The notes under the pieces: model-generated | What the model saw: the letters and a program-made list of their open reading frames with translations, nothing else | Told to the model about the DNA's origin: nothing | The model's database searches: none | Shown: piece after piece, positions 26,484-40,076 of the stretch | Layout: each line of letters begins with the position of its first letter | Numbering within the stretch: the first letter of the stretch is position 1 | Made by a program: the position numbers and the translations under genes | Source of the DNA: Cavia porcellus | Taxonomy: Eukaryota; Chordata; Mammalia; Rodentia; Caviidae | Reading direction: 5' to 3' | Assembly (NCBI RefSeq): GCF_034190915.1 | Contig: NW_026947697.1 | Location: forward strand, 1-64,000 | DNA length: 64,000 nt

Positions 26484-29400
26484 CCGTGTTTTTCTCACTG
26501 CTACTAGTGAATCTAATGTAACACACACCCATACAATGCGCACCACCCCGTGATGTTTTTCTCACTGCTACTAGTGAATCTAATGTAACACACACCCATA
26601 CAATGCGCACCACCCCGTGATGTTTTTCTCACTGCTACTAGTGAATGTAATGTAACACACACCCATACAATGCGCACCACCCCGTGATGTTTTTCTCACT
26701 GCTACTAGTGAATGTAATGTAACACACACCCATACAATGCGCACCACCCCGTGATGTTTTTCTCACTCCTACTAGTGAAACTAATGTAACACACACCCAT
26801 ACAATGCGCACCACCCCGTGATGTTTTTGTCACTCCTGCTAGTGAAACTAAAGTAACACACACCCATACAATGCGCACCACCCCGTGATGTTTTTCTCAA
26901 TCCTACTAGTGAAACTAATGTAACACACACCCATACAATGCGCACCACCCCGTGATGTTTTTCTCAATCCTACTAGTGAATCTAATGTAACACACACCCA
27001 TACAATGCGCACCACCCCGTGATGATTTTCTCACTCCTACTAGTGAATGTAATGTAACACACACCCATACAATGCGCACCACCCCGTGATGTTTTTCTCA
27101 CTCCTACTAGTGAATCTAATGTAACACACACCCATACAATGCGCACCACCCCGTGATGTTTTTCTCACTCCTACTAGTGAATCTAATGTGACTCACACCC
27201 ATACAATGCGCACCACCCCGTGATGTTTTTCTCACTCCTACTAGTGAATCTAATGTGACACACACCCATACAATGCGCACCACCCCGTGATGTTTTTCTC
27301 ACTCCTACTAGTGAATCTAATGTGACACACACCCATACAATGCGCACCACCCCGTGATGTTTTTCTCACTCCTACTAGTGAATCTAATGTGACACACACC
27401 AATACAATGCGCACCACCCCGTGATGTTTTTCTCACTCCTACTAGTGTATCTAATGTGACACACACCCATACAATGCGCACCACCCCGTGATGTTTTTCT
27501 CACTCCTACTAGTGAATGTAATGTGACACACACCCATACAATGCGCACCACCCCGTGATGTTTTTCTCACTCCTACTAGTGAATGTAATGTGACACACAC
27601 CCATTCAATGCGCACCACCCCGTGATGTTTTTCTCACTGCTACTAGTGAATCTAATGTGACACACACCCATACAATGCGCACCACCCCGTGATGTTTTTC
27701 TCACTGCTACTAGTGAATCTAATGTGACACACACCCATACAATGCGCACCACCCCGTGATGTTTTTCTCACTGCTACTAGTGAATCTAATGTGACACACA
27801 CCCATACAATGCGCACCACCCCGTGATGTTTTTCTCACTGCTACTAGTGAATCTAATGTAACACACACCCATACAATGCGCACCACCCCGTGATGTTTTT
27901 CTCACTGCTACTAGTGAATCTAATGTGACACACACCCATACAAGGCGCACCAACCCGTGATGTTTTTCTCACTCCTACTAGTGAATCTAATGTAACACAC
28001 ACCCATACAAGGCGCACCACCCCGTGATGTTTTTCTCACTCCTACTAGTGAATGTAATGTAACACACACCCATACAATGCGCACCACCCCGTGATGTTTT
28101 TCTCACTGCTACTAGTGAATCTAATGTAACACACACCCATACAATGCGCACCACCCCGTGATGTTTTTCTCACTGCTACTAGTGAATCTAATGTAACACA
28201 CACCCATACAATGCGCACCACCCCGTGATGTTTTTCTCACTCCTACTAGTGAATCTAATGTAACACACACCCATACAATGCGCACCACCCCGTGATGTTT
28301 TTCTCACTCCTACTAGTGAATCTAATGTAACACACACCCATACAATGCGCACCACCCCGTGATGTTTTTCTCACTGCTACTAGTGAATGTAATGTAACAC
28401 ACACCCATACAATGCGCACCACCCCGTGATGTTTTTCTCACTGCTACTAGTGAATGTAATGTAACACACACCCATACAATGCGCACCACCCCGTGATGAT
28501 TTTCTCACTCCTACTAGTGAATCTAATGTAACACACACCCATACAATGCCCACCACCCCGTGATGTTTTTCTAACTCCTACTAGTGAATCTAATGTAACA
28601 CACACCCATACAATGCGCACCACCCCGTGATGTTTTTCTCACTCCTACTAGTGAATGTAATGTAACACACACCCATACAATGCGCACCACCCCGTGATGT
28701 TTTTCTCACTCCTACTAGTGAATCTAATGTAACACACACCCATAGAATGCGCACCACCCCGTGATGTTTTTCTCACTCCTACTAGTGAATGTAATGTAAC
28801 ACACACCCATACAATGCGCACCACCCCGTGATGTTTTTCTCACTCCTACTATTGAATCTAATGTAACACACACCCATACAATGCGCACCACCCCGTGATG
28901 TTTTTCTCACTCCTACTAGTGAATCTAATGTAACACACACCCATACAATGCGCACCACACCGTGATGTTTTTCTCACTGCTACTAGTGAATGTAATGTAA
29001 CACACACCCATACAATGTGCACCACCCCGTGATGTTTTTCTCACTCCTACTAGTGAATGTAATGTAACACACACCCATACAATGCGCACCACCCCGTGAT
29101 GTTTTTCTCACTCCTACTTGTGAATCTAATGTAACACACACCCATACAATGCGCACCACCCCGTGATGTTTTTGTCACTGCTACTAGTGAATCTAATGTA
29201 ACACACACCCATACAATGCGCACCACCCCGTGATGTTTTTCTCACTGCTAGTAGTGAATCTAATGTAACACACACCCATACAATGCGCACCACCCCGTGA
29301 AGTTTTTCTCACTGCTACTAGTGAATCTAATGTAACACACACCCATACAATGCGCACCACCCCGTGATGTTTTTCTCACTGCTAGTAGTGAATGTAATGT

Positions 29401-31110
29401 AACACACACCCATACAATGCGCACCACCCCGTGATGTTTTTCTCACTGCTAGTAGTGAATGTAATGTAACACACACCCATACAATGCGCACCACCCCGTG
29501 ATGTTTTTCTCACTGCTACTAGTGAATGTAAAGTAACACACACCCATACAATGCGCACCACCCCGTGATGTTTTTCTCACTGCTACTAGTGAATGTAATG
29601 TAACACACACCCATACAATGCGCACCACCCCGTGATGTTTTTCTCACTGCTACTAGTGAATCTAATGTAACACACACCCATACAATGCGCACCACCCCGT
29701 GATGTTTTTCTCACTGCTAATAGTGCATCTAATGTAACACACACCCATACAATGCGCACCACCCCGTGATGTTTTTCTCACTCCTACTAGTGAAATTAAT
29801 GTAACACACACCCATACAATGCGCACCACCCCGTGATGTTTTTCTCAATCCTACTAGTGAAACTAATGTAACACACACCCATACAATGCGCACCACCCCG
29901 TGATGTTGTTCTCATTCCTACTAGTGCATCTAATGTAAAACACACCCATACAATGCGCACCACCCCGTGATGTTTTTCTCAATCCTACTAGTGAAACTAA
30001 TGTAACACACACCCATACAATGCGCACCACCCCGTGATGTTTTTCTCACTCCTACTAGTGAATGTAATGTAACACACACCCATACAATGCGCACCACCCC
30101 GTGATGTTTTTCTCACTCCTACTAGTGAATGTAATGTGACACACACCCATACAATGCGCACCACCCCGTGATGTTTTTCTCACTCCTACTAGTGAATCTA
30201 ATGTAAAACACACCCATACAATGCGCACCACCCCGTGACGTTTTTCTCACTCCTACTAGTGAATGTAATGTAACACACACCCATACAATGCGCACCACCC
30301 CGTGATGATTTTCTCACTCCTACTAGTGAATCTAATGTAACACACACCCATACAATGCGCACCACCCCGAGATGTTTTTCTCACTCCTACTAGTGAATGT
30401 AATGTAACACACACCCATACAATGCGCACCACCCCTTGATGTTTTTCTCACTCCTACTAGTGAATGTAATGTAACACACACCCATACAATGCGCACCACC
30501 CCGTGATGTTTTTCTCACTCCTACTAGTGAATCTAATGTAACACACACCCATACAATGCGCACCACCCCGTGATGTTTTTCTCACTCCTACTAGTGAATC
30601 TAATGTAACACACACCCATAGAATGCGCACCACCCCGTGATGTTTTTCTCACTCCTACTAGTGAATCTAAAGTGACACACACCCATAGAATGCGCACCAC
30701 CCCGTGATGTTTTTCTCACTCCTACTAGTGAATCTAATGTGACACACACCCATAGAATGCGCACCACCCCGTGATGTTTTTCTCACTCCTACTAGTGAAT
30801 CTAATGTGACACACACCCATACAATGCGCACCACCCCGTGATGTTTTTCTCACTCCTACTAGTGAATCTAATGTGACACACACCCATACAATGCGCACCA
30901 CCCCGTGATGTTTTTCTCACTCCTACTAGTGAATCTAATGTGACACACACCCATACAATGCGCACCACCCCGTGATGTTTTTCTCACTCCTACTAGTGAA
31001 TCTAATGTGACACACACCCATACAATGCGCACCACCCCGTGATGTTTTTCTCACTCCTACTAGTGAATCTAATGTGACACACACCCATACAATGCGCACC
31101 ACCCCGTGAT
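26484..31110 (+). repeat. Long-cycle block, copy 1
   Basis: Opens with the 3-bp-loss copy (CCGTGTTTTT at 26484), followed by the CCTGCTAG/GAAACTAAAG copy at 26835, GTGACTCAC near 27190, CCATTCAATG near 27601, AAGGCGCACCAACCC near 27950, TCTAACTCC near 28570, GAAATTAATG at 29792, GTTGTTCTCATTCC near 29908, CCCCTTGATG near 30430 and CATAGAATG copies near 30620-30760. At about 31110 the order jumps back to the start of the cycle. The CCTGCTAG copy at 26835 and the next one at 31525 are exactly 4690 bp (70 monomers) apart. Unlike later copies it lacks the CTACTAATG and CTATTAG pair. Confidence 0.82.
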
Positions 31111-32910
31111 GTTTTTCTCACTGCTACTAATGAATCTAGTGTAACACACACCCATACAATGCGCACCACCCCGTGATGGTTTTCTCACTGCTATTAGTGA
31201 ATCTAATGTAACACACACCCATACAATGCGCACCACCCCGTGATGTTTTTCTCACTGCTACTAGTGAATCTAATGTAACACACACCCATACAATGCGCAC
31301 CACCCCGTGATGTTTTTCTCACTGCTACTAGTGAATGTAATGTAACACACACCCATACAATGCGCACCACCCCGTGATGTTTTTCTCACTGCTACTAGTG
31401 AATGTAATGTAACACACACCCATACAATGCGCACCACCCCGTGATGTTTTTCTCACTCCTACTAGTGAAACTAATGTAACACACACCCATACAATGCGCA
31501 CCACCCCGTGATGTTTTTGTCACTCCTGCTAGTGAAACTAAAGTAACACACACCCATACAATGCGCACCACCCCGTGATGTTTTTCTCAATCCTACTAGT
31601 GAAACTAATGTAACACACACCCATACAATGCGCACCACCCAGTGATGTTTTTCTCAATCCTACTAGTGAATCTAATGTAACACACACCCATACAATGCGC
31701 ACCACCCCGTGATGATTTTCTCACTCCTACTAGTGAATGTAATGTAACACACACCCATACAATGCGCACCACCCCGTGATGTTTTTCTCACTCCTACTAG
31801 TGAATCTAATGTAACACACACCCATACAATGCGCACCACCCCGTGATGTTTTTCTCACTCCTACTAGTGAATCTAATGTGACTCACACCCATACAATGCG
31901 CACCACCCCGTGATGTTTTTCTCACTCCTACTAGTGAATCTAATGTGACACACACCCATACAATGCGCACCACCCCGTGATGTTTTTCTCACTCCTACTA
32001 GTGAATCTAATGTGACACACACCCATACAATGCGCACCACCCCGTGATGTTTTTCTCACTCCTACTAGTGAATCTAATGTGACACACACCCATACAATGC
32101 GCACCACCCCGTGATGTTTTTCTCACTCCTACTAGTGTATCTAATGTGACACACACCCATACAATGCGCACCACCCCGTGATGTTTTTCTCACTCCTACT
32201 AGTGAATGTAATGTGACACACACCCATACAATGCGCACCACCCCGTGATGTTTTTCTCACTCCTACTAGTGAATGTAATGTGACACACACCCATTCAATG
32301 CGCACCACCCCGTGATGTTTTTCTCACTGCTACTAGTGAATCTAATGTGACACACACCCAAACAATGCGCACCACCCCGTGATGTTTTTCTCACTGCTAC
32401 TAGTGAATCTAATGTGACACACACCCATACTGCGCACCACCCCGTGATGTTTTTCTCACTGCTACTAGTGAATCTAATGTGACACACACCCATACAATGC
32501 GCACCACCGCGTGATGTTTTTCTCACTGCTACTAGTGAATCTAATGTAACACACACCCATACAATGCGCACCACCCCGTGATGTTTTTCTCACTGCTACT
32601 AGTGAATCTAATGTGACACACACCCATACAATGCGCACCACCCCGTGATGTTTTTCTCACTTCTACTAGTGAATGTAATGTGACACACATCCATACAAGG
32701 CGCACCACCCCGTGATGTTTTTCTCACTGCTACTAGTGAATCTAATGTAACACACACACATACAATGCGCACCACCCCGTGATGTTTTTCTCACTCCTAC
32801 TAGTGAATGTAATGTAACACACACCCATACAATGCGCACCACCCCGTGATGTTTTTCTCACTCCTACTAGTGAATCTAATGTAACACACACCCATACAAT
32901 GCGCACCACC
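31111..32910 (+). repeat. Long-cycle block, short copy
   Basis: Begins with the CTACTAATGAATCTAGTG and CTATTAG (31191) pair, then CCTGCTAG at 31525, GTGACTCAC near 31880 and CCATTCAATG near 32291. It does not go on to the AAGGCGCACCAACCC segment. Instead it passes through a copy lacking two bases (CATACTGCGC near 32428) and the CTTCTACTAG / CACATCCATACAAGG copy near 32660-32700, which belongs at the end of the cycle. It is thus a cycle with most of its middle deleted. Together with the next 3-bp loss it gives a 1938-bp (29 monomers minus 5) spacing to the following CTATTAG. Confidence 0.8.
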
Positions 32911-35900
32911 CCGTGTTTTTCTCACTGCTACTAGTGAATCTAATGTAACACACACCCATACAATGCGCACCACCCCGTGATGTTTTTCTCACTGCTACTA
33001 GTGAATCTAATGTAACACACACCCATACAATGCGCACCACCCCGTGATGTTTTTCTCACTGCTACTAATGAATCTAGTGTAACACACACCCATACAATGC
33101 GCACCACCCCGTGATGGTTTTCTCACTGCTATTAGTGAATCTAATGTAACACACACCCATACAATGCGCACCACCCCGTGATGTTTTTCTCACTGCTACT
33201 AGTGAATCTAATGTAACACACACCCATACAATGCGCACCACCCCGTGATGTTTTTCTCACTGCTACTAGTGAATGTAATGTAACACACACCCATACAATG
33301 CGCACCACCCCGTGATGTTTTTCTCACTGCTACTAGTGAATGTAATGTAACACACACCCATACAATGCGCACCACCCCGTGATGTTTTTCTCACTCCTAC
33401 TAGTGAAACTAATGTAACACACACCCATACAATGCGCACCACCCCGTGATGTTTTTGTCACTCCTGCTAGTGAAACTAAAGTAACACACACCCATACAAT
33501 GCGCACCACCCCGTGATGTTTTTCTCAATCCTACTAGTGAAACTAATGTAACACACACCCATACAATGCGCACCACCCCGTGATGCTTTTCTCAATCCTA
33601 CTAGTGAATCTAATGTAACACACACCCATACAATGCGCACCACCCCGTGATGATTTTCTCACTGCTACTAGTGAATGTAATGTAACACACACCCATACAA
33701 TGCGCACCACCCCGTGATGTTTTTCTCACTCCTACTAGTGAATCTAATGTAACACACACCCATACAATGCGCACTACCCCGTGATGTTTTTCTCACTCCT
33801 ACTAGTGAATCTAATGTGACTCACACCCATACAATGCGCACCACCCCGTGATGTTTTTCTCACTCCTACTAGTGAATCTAATGTGACACACACCCATACA
33901 ATGCGCACCACCCCGTGATGTTTTTCTCACTCCTACTAGTGAATCTAATGTGACACACACCCATACAATGCGCACCACCCCGTGATGTTTTTCTCACTCC
34001 TACTAGTGAATCTAATGTGACACACACCAATACAATGCGCACCACCCCGTGATGTTTTTCTCACTCCTACTAGTGTATCTTATGTGACACACACCCATAC
34101 AATGCGCACCACCCCGTGATGTTTTTCTCACTCCTACTAGTGAATGTAATGTGACACACACCCATACAATGCGCACCACCCCGTGATGTTTTTCTCACTC
34201 CTACTAGTGAATCTAATGTGACACACACCCATTCAATGCGCACCACCCCGTGATGTTTTTCTCACTGCTACTAGTGAATCAAATGTGACACACACCCATA
34301 CAATGCGCACCACCCCGTGATGTTTTTCTCACTGCTACTAGTGAATCTAATGTGACACACACCCATACAATGCGCACCACCCCGTGATGTTTTTCTCACT
34401 GCTACTAGTGAATCTAATGTGACACACACCCATACAATGCGCACCACCCCGTGATGTTTTTCTCACTGCTACTAGTGAATCTAATGTAACACACACCCAT
34501 ACAATGCGCACCACCCCGTGATGTTTTTCTCACTGCTACTAGTGAATCTAATGTGACACACACCCATACAAGGCGCACCAACCCGTGATGTTTTTCTCAC
34601 TCCTACTAGTGAATCTAATGTAACACACACCCATACAAGGCGCACCACCCCGTGATGTTTTTCTCACTCCTACTAGTGAATGTAATGTAACACACACCCA
34701 TACAATGCGCACCACCCCGTGATGTTTTTCTCACTCCTACTAGTGAATCTAATGTAACACACACCCATACAATGCGCACCACCCCGTGATGTTTTTCTCA
34801 CTGCTACTAGTGAATCTAATGTAACACACACCCATACAATGCGCACCACCCCGTGATGTTTTTCTCACTCCTACTAGTGAATCTAATGTAACACACACCC
34901 ATACAATGCGCACCACCCCGTGATGTTTTTCTCACTCCTACTAGTGAATCTAATGTAACACACACCCATACAATGCGCACCACCCCGTGATGTTTTTCTC
35001 ACTGCTACTAGTGAATGTAATGTAACACACACCCATACAATGCGCACCACCCCGTGATGTTTTTCTCACTGCTACTAGTGAATGTAATGTAACACACACC
35101 CATACAATGCGCACCACCCCGTGATGATTTTCTCACTCCTACTAGTGAATCTAATGTAACACACACCCATACAATGCCCACCACCCCGTGATGTTTTTCT
35201 AACTCCTACTAGTGAATCTAATGTAACACACACCCATACATTGCGCACCACCCCGTGATGTTTTTCTCACTCCTACTAGTGAATGTAATGTAACACACAC
35301 CCATACAATGCGCACCACCCCGTGATGTTTTTCTCACTCCTACTAGTGAATCTAATGTAACACACACCCATACAATGCGCACCACCCCGTGATGTTTTTC
35401 TCACTCCTACTAGTGAATGTAATGTAACACACACCCATACAATGCGCACCACCCCGTGATGTTTTTCTCACTCCTACTATTGAATCTAATGTAACACACA
35501 CCCATACAATGCGCACCACCCCGTGATGTTTTTCTCACTCCTACTAGTGAATCTAATGTAACACACACCCATACAATGCGCACCACACCGTGATGTTTTT
35601 CTCACTGCTACTAGTGAATGTAATGTAACACACACCCATACAATGCGCACCACCCCGTGATGTTTTTCTCACTCCTACTAGTGAATGTAATGTAACACAC
35701 ACCCATACAATGCGCACCACCCCGTGATGTTTTTCTCACTCCTACTAGTGAATCTAATGTAACACACACCCATACAATGCGCACCACCCCGTGATGTTTT
35801 TGTCACTGCTACTAGTGAATCTAATGTAACACACACCCATACAATGCGCACCACCCCGTGATGTTTTTCTCACTGCTACTAGTGAATCTAATGTAACACA

Positions 35901-38900
35901 CACCCATACAATGCGCACCACCCCGTGAAGTTTTTCTCACTGCTACTAGTGAATCTAATGTAACACACACCCATACAATGCGCACCACCCCGTGATGTTT
36001 TTCTCACTGCTAGTAGTGAATGTAATGTAACACACACCCATACAATGCGCACCACCCCGTGATGTTTTTCTCACTGCTAGTAGTGAATGTAATGTAACAC
36101 ACACCCATACAATGCGCACCACCCCGTGATGTTTTTCTCACTGCTACTAGTGAATGTAAAGTAACACACACCCATACAATGCGCACCACCCCGTGATGTT
36201 TTTCTCACTGCTACTAGTGAATGTAATGTAACACACACCCATACAATGCGCACCACCCCGTGATGTTTTTCTCACTGCTACTAGTGAATCTAATGTAACA
36301 CACACCCATACAATGCGCACCACCCCGTGATGTTTTTCTCACTGCTACTAGTTCATCTAATGTAACACACACCCATACAATGCGCACCACCCCGTGATGT
36401 TTTTCTCACTGCTACTAGTGAATGTAATGTAACACACACCCATACAATGCGCACCACCCCGTGATGATTTTCTCACTCCTACTAGTGAATCTAATGTAAC
36501 ACACACCCATACAATGCCCACCACCCCGTGATGTTTTTCTAACTCCTACTAGTGAATCTAATGTAACACACACCCATACATTGCGCACCACCCCGTGATG
36601 TTTTTCTCACTCCTACTAGTGAATGTAATGTAACACACACCCATACAATGCGCACCACCCCGTGATGTTTTTCTCACTCCTACTAGTGAATCTAATGTAA
36701 CACACACCCATACAATGCGCACCACCCCGTGATGTTTTTCTCACTCCTACTAGTGAATGTAATGTAACACACACCCATACAATGCGCACCACCCCGTGAT
36801 GTTTTTCTCACTCCTACTATTGAATCTAATGTAACACACACCCATACAATGCGCACCACCCCGTGATGTTTTTCTCACTCCTACTAGTGAATCTAATGTA
36901 ACACACACCCATACAATGCGCACCACACCGTGATGTTTTTCTCACTGCTACTAGTGAATGTAATGTAACACACACCCATACAATGCGCACCACCCCGTGA
37001 TGTTTTTCTCACTCCTACTAGTGAATGTAATGTAACACACACCCATACAATGCGCACCACCCCGTGATGTTTTTCTCACTCCTACTAGTGAATCTAATGT
37101 AACACACACCCATACAATGCGCACCACCCCGTGATGTTTTTGTCACTGCTACTAGTGAATCTAATGTAACACACACCCATACAATGCGCACCACCCCGTG
37201 ATGTTTTTCTCACTGCTACTAGTGAATCTAATGTAACACACACCCATACAATGCGCACCACCCCGTGAAGTTTTTCTCACTGCTACTAGTGAATCTAATG
37301 TAACACACACCCATACAATGCGCACCACCCCGTGATGTTTTTCTCACTGCTAGTAGTGAATGTAATGTAACACACACCCATACAATGCGCACCACCCCGT
37401 GATGTTTTTCTCACTGCTAGTAGTGAATGTAATGTAACACACACCCATACAATGCGCACCACCCCGTGATGTTTTTCTCACTGCTACTAGTGAATGTAAA
37501 GTAACACACACCCATACAATGCGCACCACCCCGTGATGTTTTTCTCACTGCTACTAGTGAATGTAATGTAACACACACCCATACAATGCGCACCACCCCG
37601 TGATGTTTTTCTCACTGCTACTAGTGAATGTAATGTAACACACACCCATACAATGCGCACCACCCCGTGATGTTTTTCTCACTGCTACTAGTGAATGTAA
37701 TGTAACACACACCCATACAATGCGCACCACCCCGTGATGATTTTCTCACTCCTACTAGTGAATCTAATGTAACACACACCCATACAATGCCCACCACCCC
37801 GTGATGTTTTTCTAACTCCTACTAGTGAATCTAATGTAACACACACCCATACAATGCGCACCACCCCGTGATGTTTTTCTCACTCCTACTAGTGAATGTA
37901 ATGTAACACACACCCATACAATGCGCACCACCCCGTGAAGTTTTTCTCACTGCTACTAGTGAATCTAATGTAACACACACCCATACAATGCGCACCACCC
38001 CGTGATGTTTTTCTCACTGCTACTAGTGAATCTAATGTAACACACACCCATACAATGCGCACCACCCCGTGATGTTTTTCTCACTGCTACTAGTGAATAT
38101 AATGTAACACACACCCATACAATGCGCACCACCCCGTGATGTTTTTCTCACTGCTACTAGTGAATCTAATGTAACACACACCCATACAATGCGCACCACC
38201 CCGTGATGTTTTTCTCACTCCTACTAGTGAATGTAATGTAACACACACCCATACAATGCGCACCACCCCGTGATGTTTTTCTCACTCCTACTAGTGAATC
38301 TAATGTAACACACACCCATACAATGCGCACCACCCCGTGATGTTTTTCTCACTGCTACTAGTGAATGTAATGTAACACACACCCATACAATGCGCACCAC
38401 CCCGTGATGTTTTTCTCACTGCTACTAGTGAATCTAATGTGACACACACCCATACAATGCGCACCACCCCGTGATGTTTTTCTCACTCCTACTAGTGAAT
38501 CTAATGTGACACACACCCATACAATGCGCACCACCCCGTGATGTTTTTCTCACTCCTACTAGTGAATCTAATGTGACACACACCCATACAATGCGCACCA
38601 CCCCGTGATGTTTTTCTCACTCCTACTAGTGAATCTAATGTGACACACACCCATACAGTGCGCACCACCCCGTGATGTTTTTCTCACTCCTACTAGTGAA
38701 TCTAATGTGACACACACCCATACAATGCGCACCATCCCGTGATGTTTTTCTCACTCCTACTAGTGAATCTAATGTGACACACACCCATACAATGCGCACC
38801 ACCCCGTGATGTTTTTCTCACTCCTACTAGTGAATGTAATGTGACACACACCCATACAATGCGCACCACCCCGTGATGTTTTTCTCACTCCTACTAGTGA

Positions 38901-40076
38901 ATCTAATGTGACACACACCCATACAATGCGCACCACCCCGTGATGTTTTTCTCACTGCTACTAGTGAATCTAATGTAACACACACCCATACAATGCGCAC
39001 CACCCCGTGATGTTTTTCTCACTGCTACTAGTGAATCTAATGTAACACACACCCATACAATGCGCACCATCCCGTGATGTTTTTCTCACTGCTACTAGTG
39101 AATCTAATGTAACACACACCCATACAATGCGCACCACCCCGTGATGTTTTTCTCACTGCTACTAGTGAATATAATGTAACACACACCCATACAATGCGCA
39201 CCACCCCGTGATGTTTTTCTCACTGCTACTAGTGAATCTAATGTAACACACACCCATACAATGCGCACCACCCCGTGATGTTTTTCTCACTGCTACTAGT
39301 GAATCTAATGTAACACACACCCATACAATGCGCACCACCCCGTGATGTTTTTCTCACTGCTACTAGTGTATCTAATGTAACACACACCCATACAATGCGC
39401 ACCACCCCGTGATGTTTTTCTCACTCCTACTAGTGAATGTAATGTAACACACACCCATACAATGCGCACCACCCCGTGATGTTTTTCTCACTCCTACTAG
39501 TGAATCTAATGTAACACACACCCATACAATGCGCACCACCCCGTGATGTTTTTCTCACTGCTACTAGTGAATCTAATGTAACACACACCCATACAATGCG
39601 CACCACCCCGTGATGTTTTTCTCACTGCTACTAGTGAATGTAATGTAACACACACCCATACAATGCGCACCACCCCGTGATGTTTTTCTCACTGCTACTA
39701 GTGAATCTAATGTAACACACACCCATATAATGCGCACCACCCCGTGATGTTTTTCTCACTCCTACTAGTGAATCTAATGTAACACACACCCATACAATGC
39801 GCAACACCCCGTGATGTTTTTCTCACTCCTACTAATGAATCTAATGTAACACACACCCATACAATGCGCACCACCCCGTGATGTTTTTCTCACTGCTACT
39901 AGTGAATCTAATGTAACACACAATCATACAATGCGCACCACCGCGTGATGTTTTTCTCACTCCTACTAGTGAATGTAATGTAACACACACCCATACAATG
40001 CGCACCACCCCGTGATGTTTTTCTCACTCCTACTAGTGAATCTAATGTAACACACACCCATACAATGCGCACCACC
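32911..40076 (+). repeat. Long-cycle block, copy 2 (with internal triplication)
   Basis: Runs from the 3-bp loss at 32911 to the one at 40077; 7166 bp is 107 monomers minus 3. Landmarks: CTATTAG at 33129, CCTGCTAG at 33463, CCATTCAATG near 34229, AAGGCGCACCAACCC near 34580, TCTAACTCC with ctaact at 35199, 36539 and 37812. After the triplication the order departs from the cycle and copies the 24.4-26.5 kb section instead (CACCATCCCG near 38730, GAATATAATG near 39170, ACACAATCATAC at 39921). Confidence 0.82.
35066..37930 (+). repeat. Tandem repeat of a 20-monomer segment, two copies plus a partial third
   Basis: The TCTAACTCC landmark occurs at 35199, 36539 and 37812, with spacings of 1340 (20 x 67) and 1273 (19 x 67). 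Copy A is about 35066-36405, copy B about 36406-37678, and copy C stops near 37930 by jumping to a GTGAAGTTTTTCTC copy. Each full copy contains GATGATTTTCTC, GCCCACCACC, CTATTGAATC, CACCACACCG, TTTTTGTCAC and GCTAGTAGTG monomers in the same order. Copy B lacks one monomer near the GTTCATC copy found at the end of A (36351). Confidence 0.88.

Noticed and set aside
26328..39930. ACACAATCATAC copies at 26328, 39921 and 54779 as a conserved functional element
   Set aside because: The first two belong to one block copied over 13.6 kb. The third lies in the divergent island and could be an independent change or conversion; three copies are too few to argue for function.
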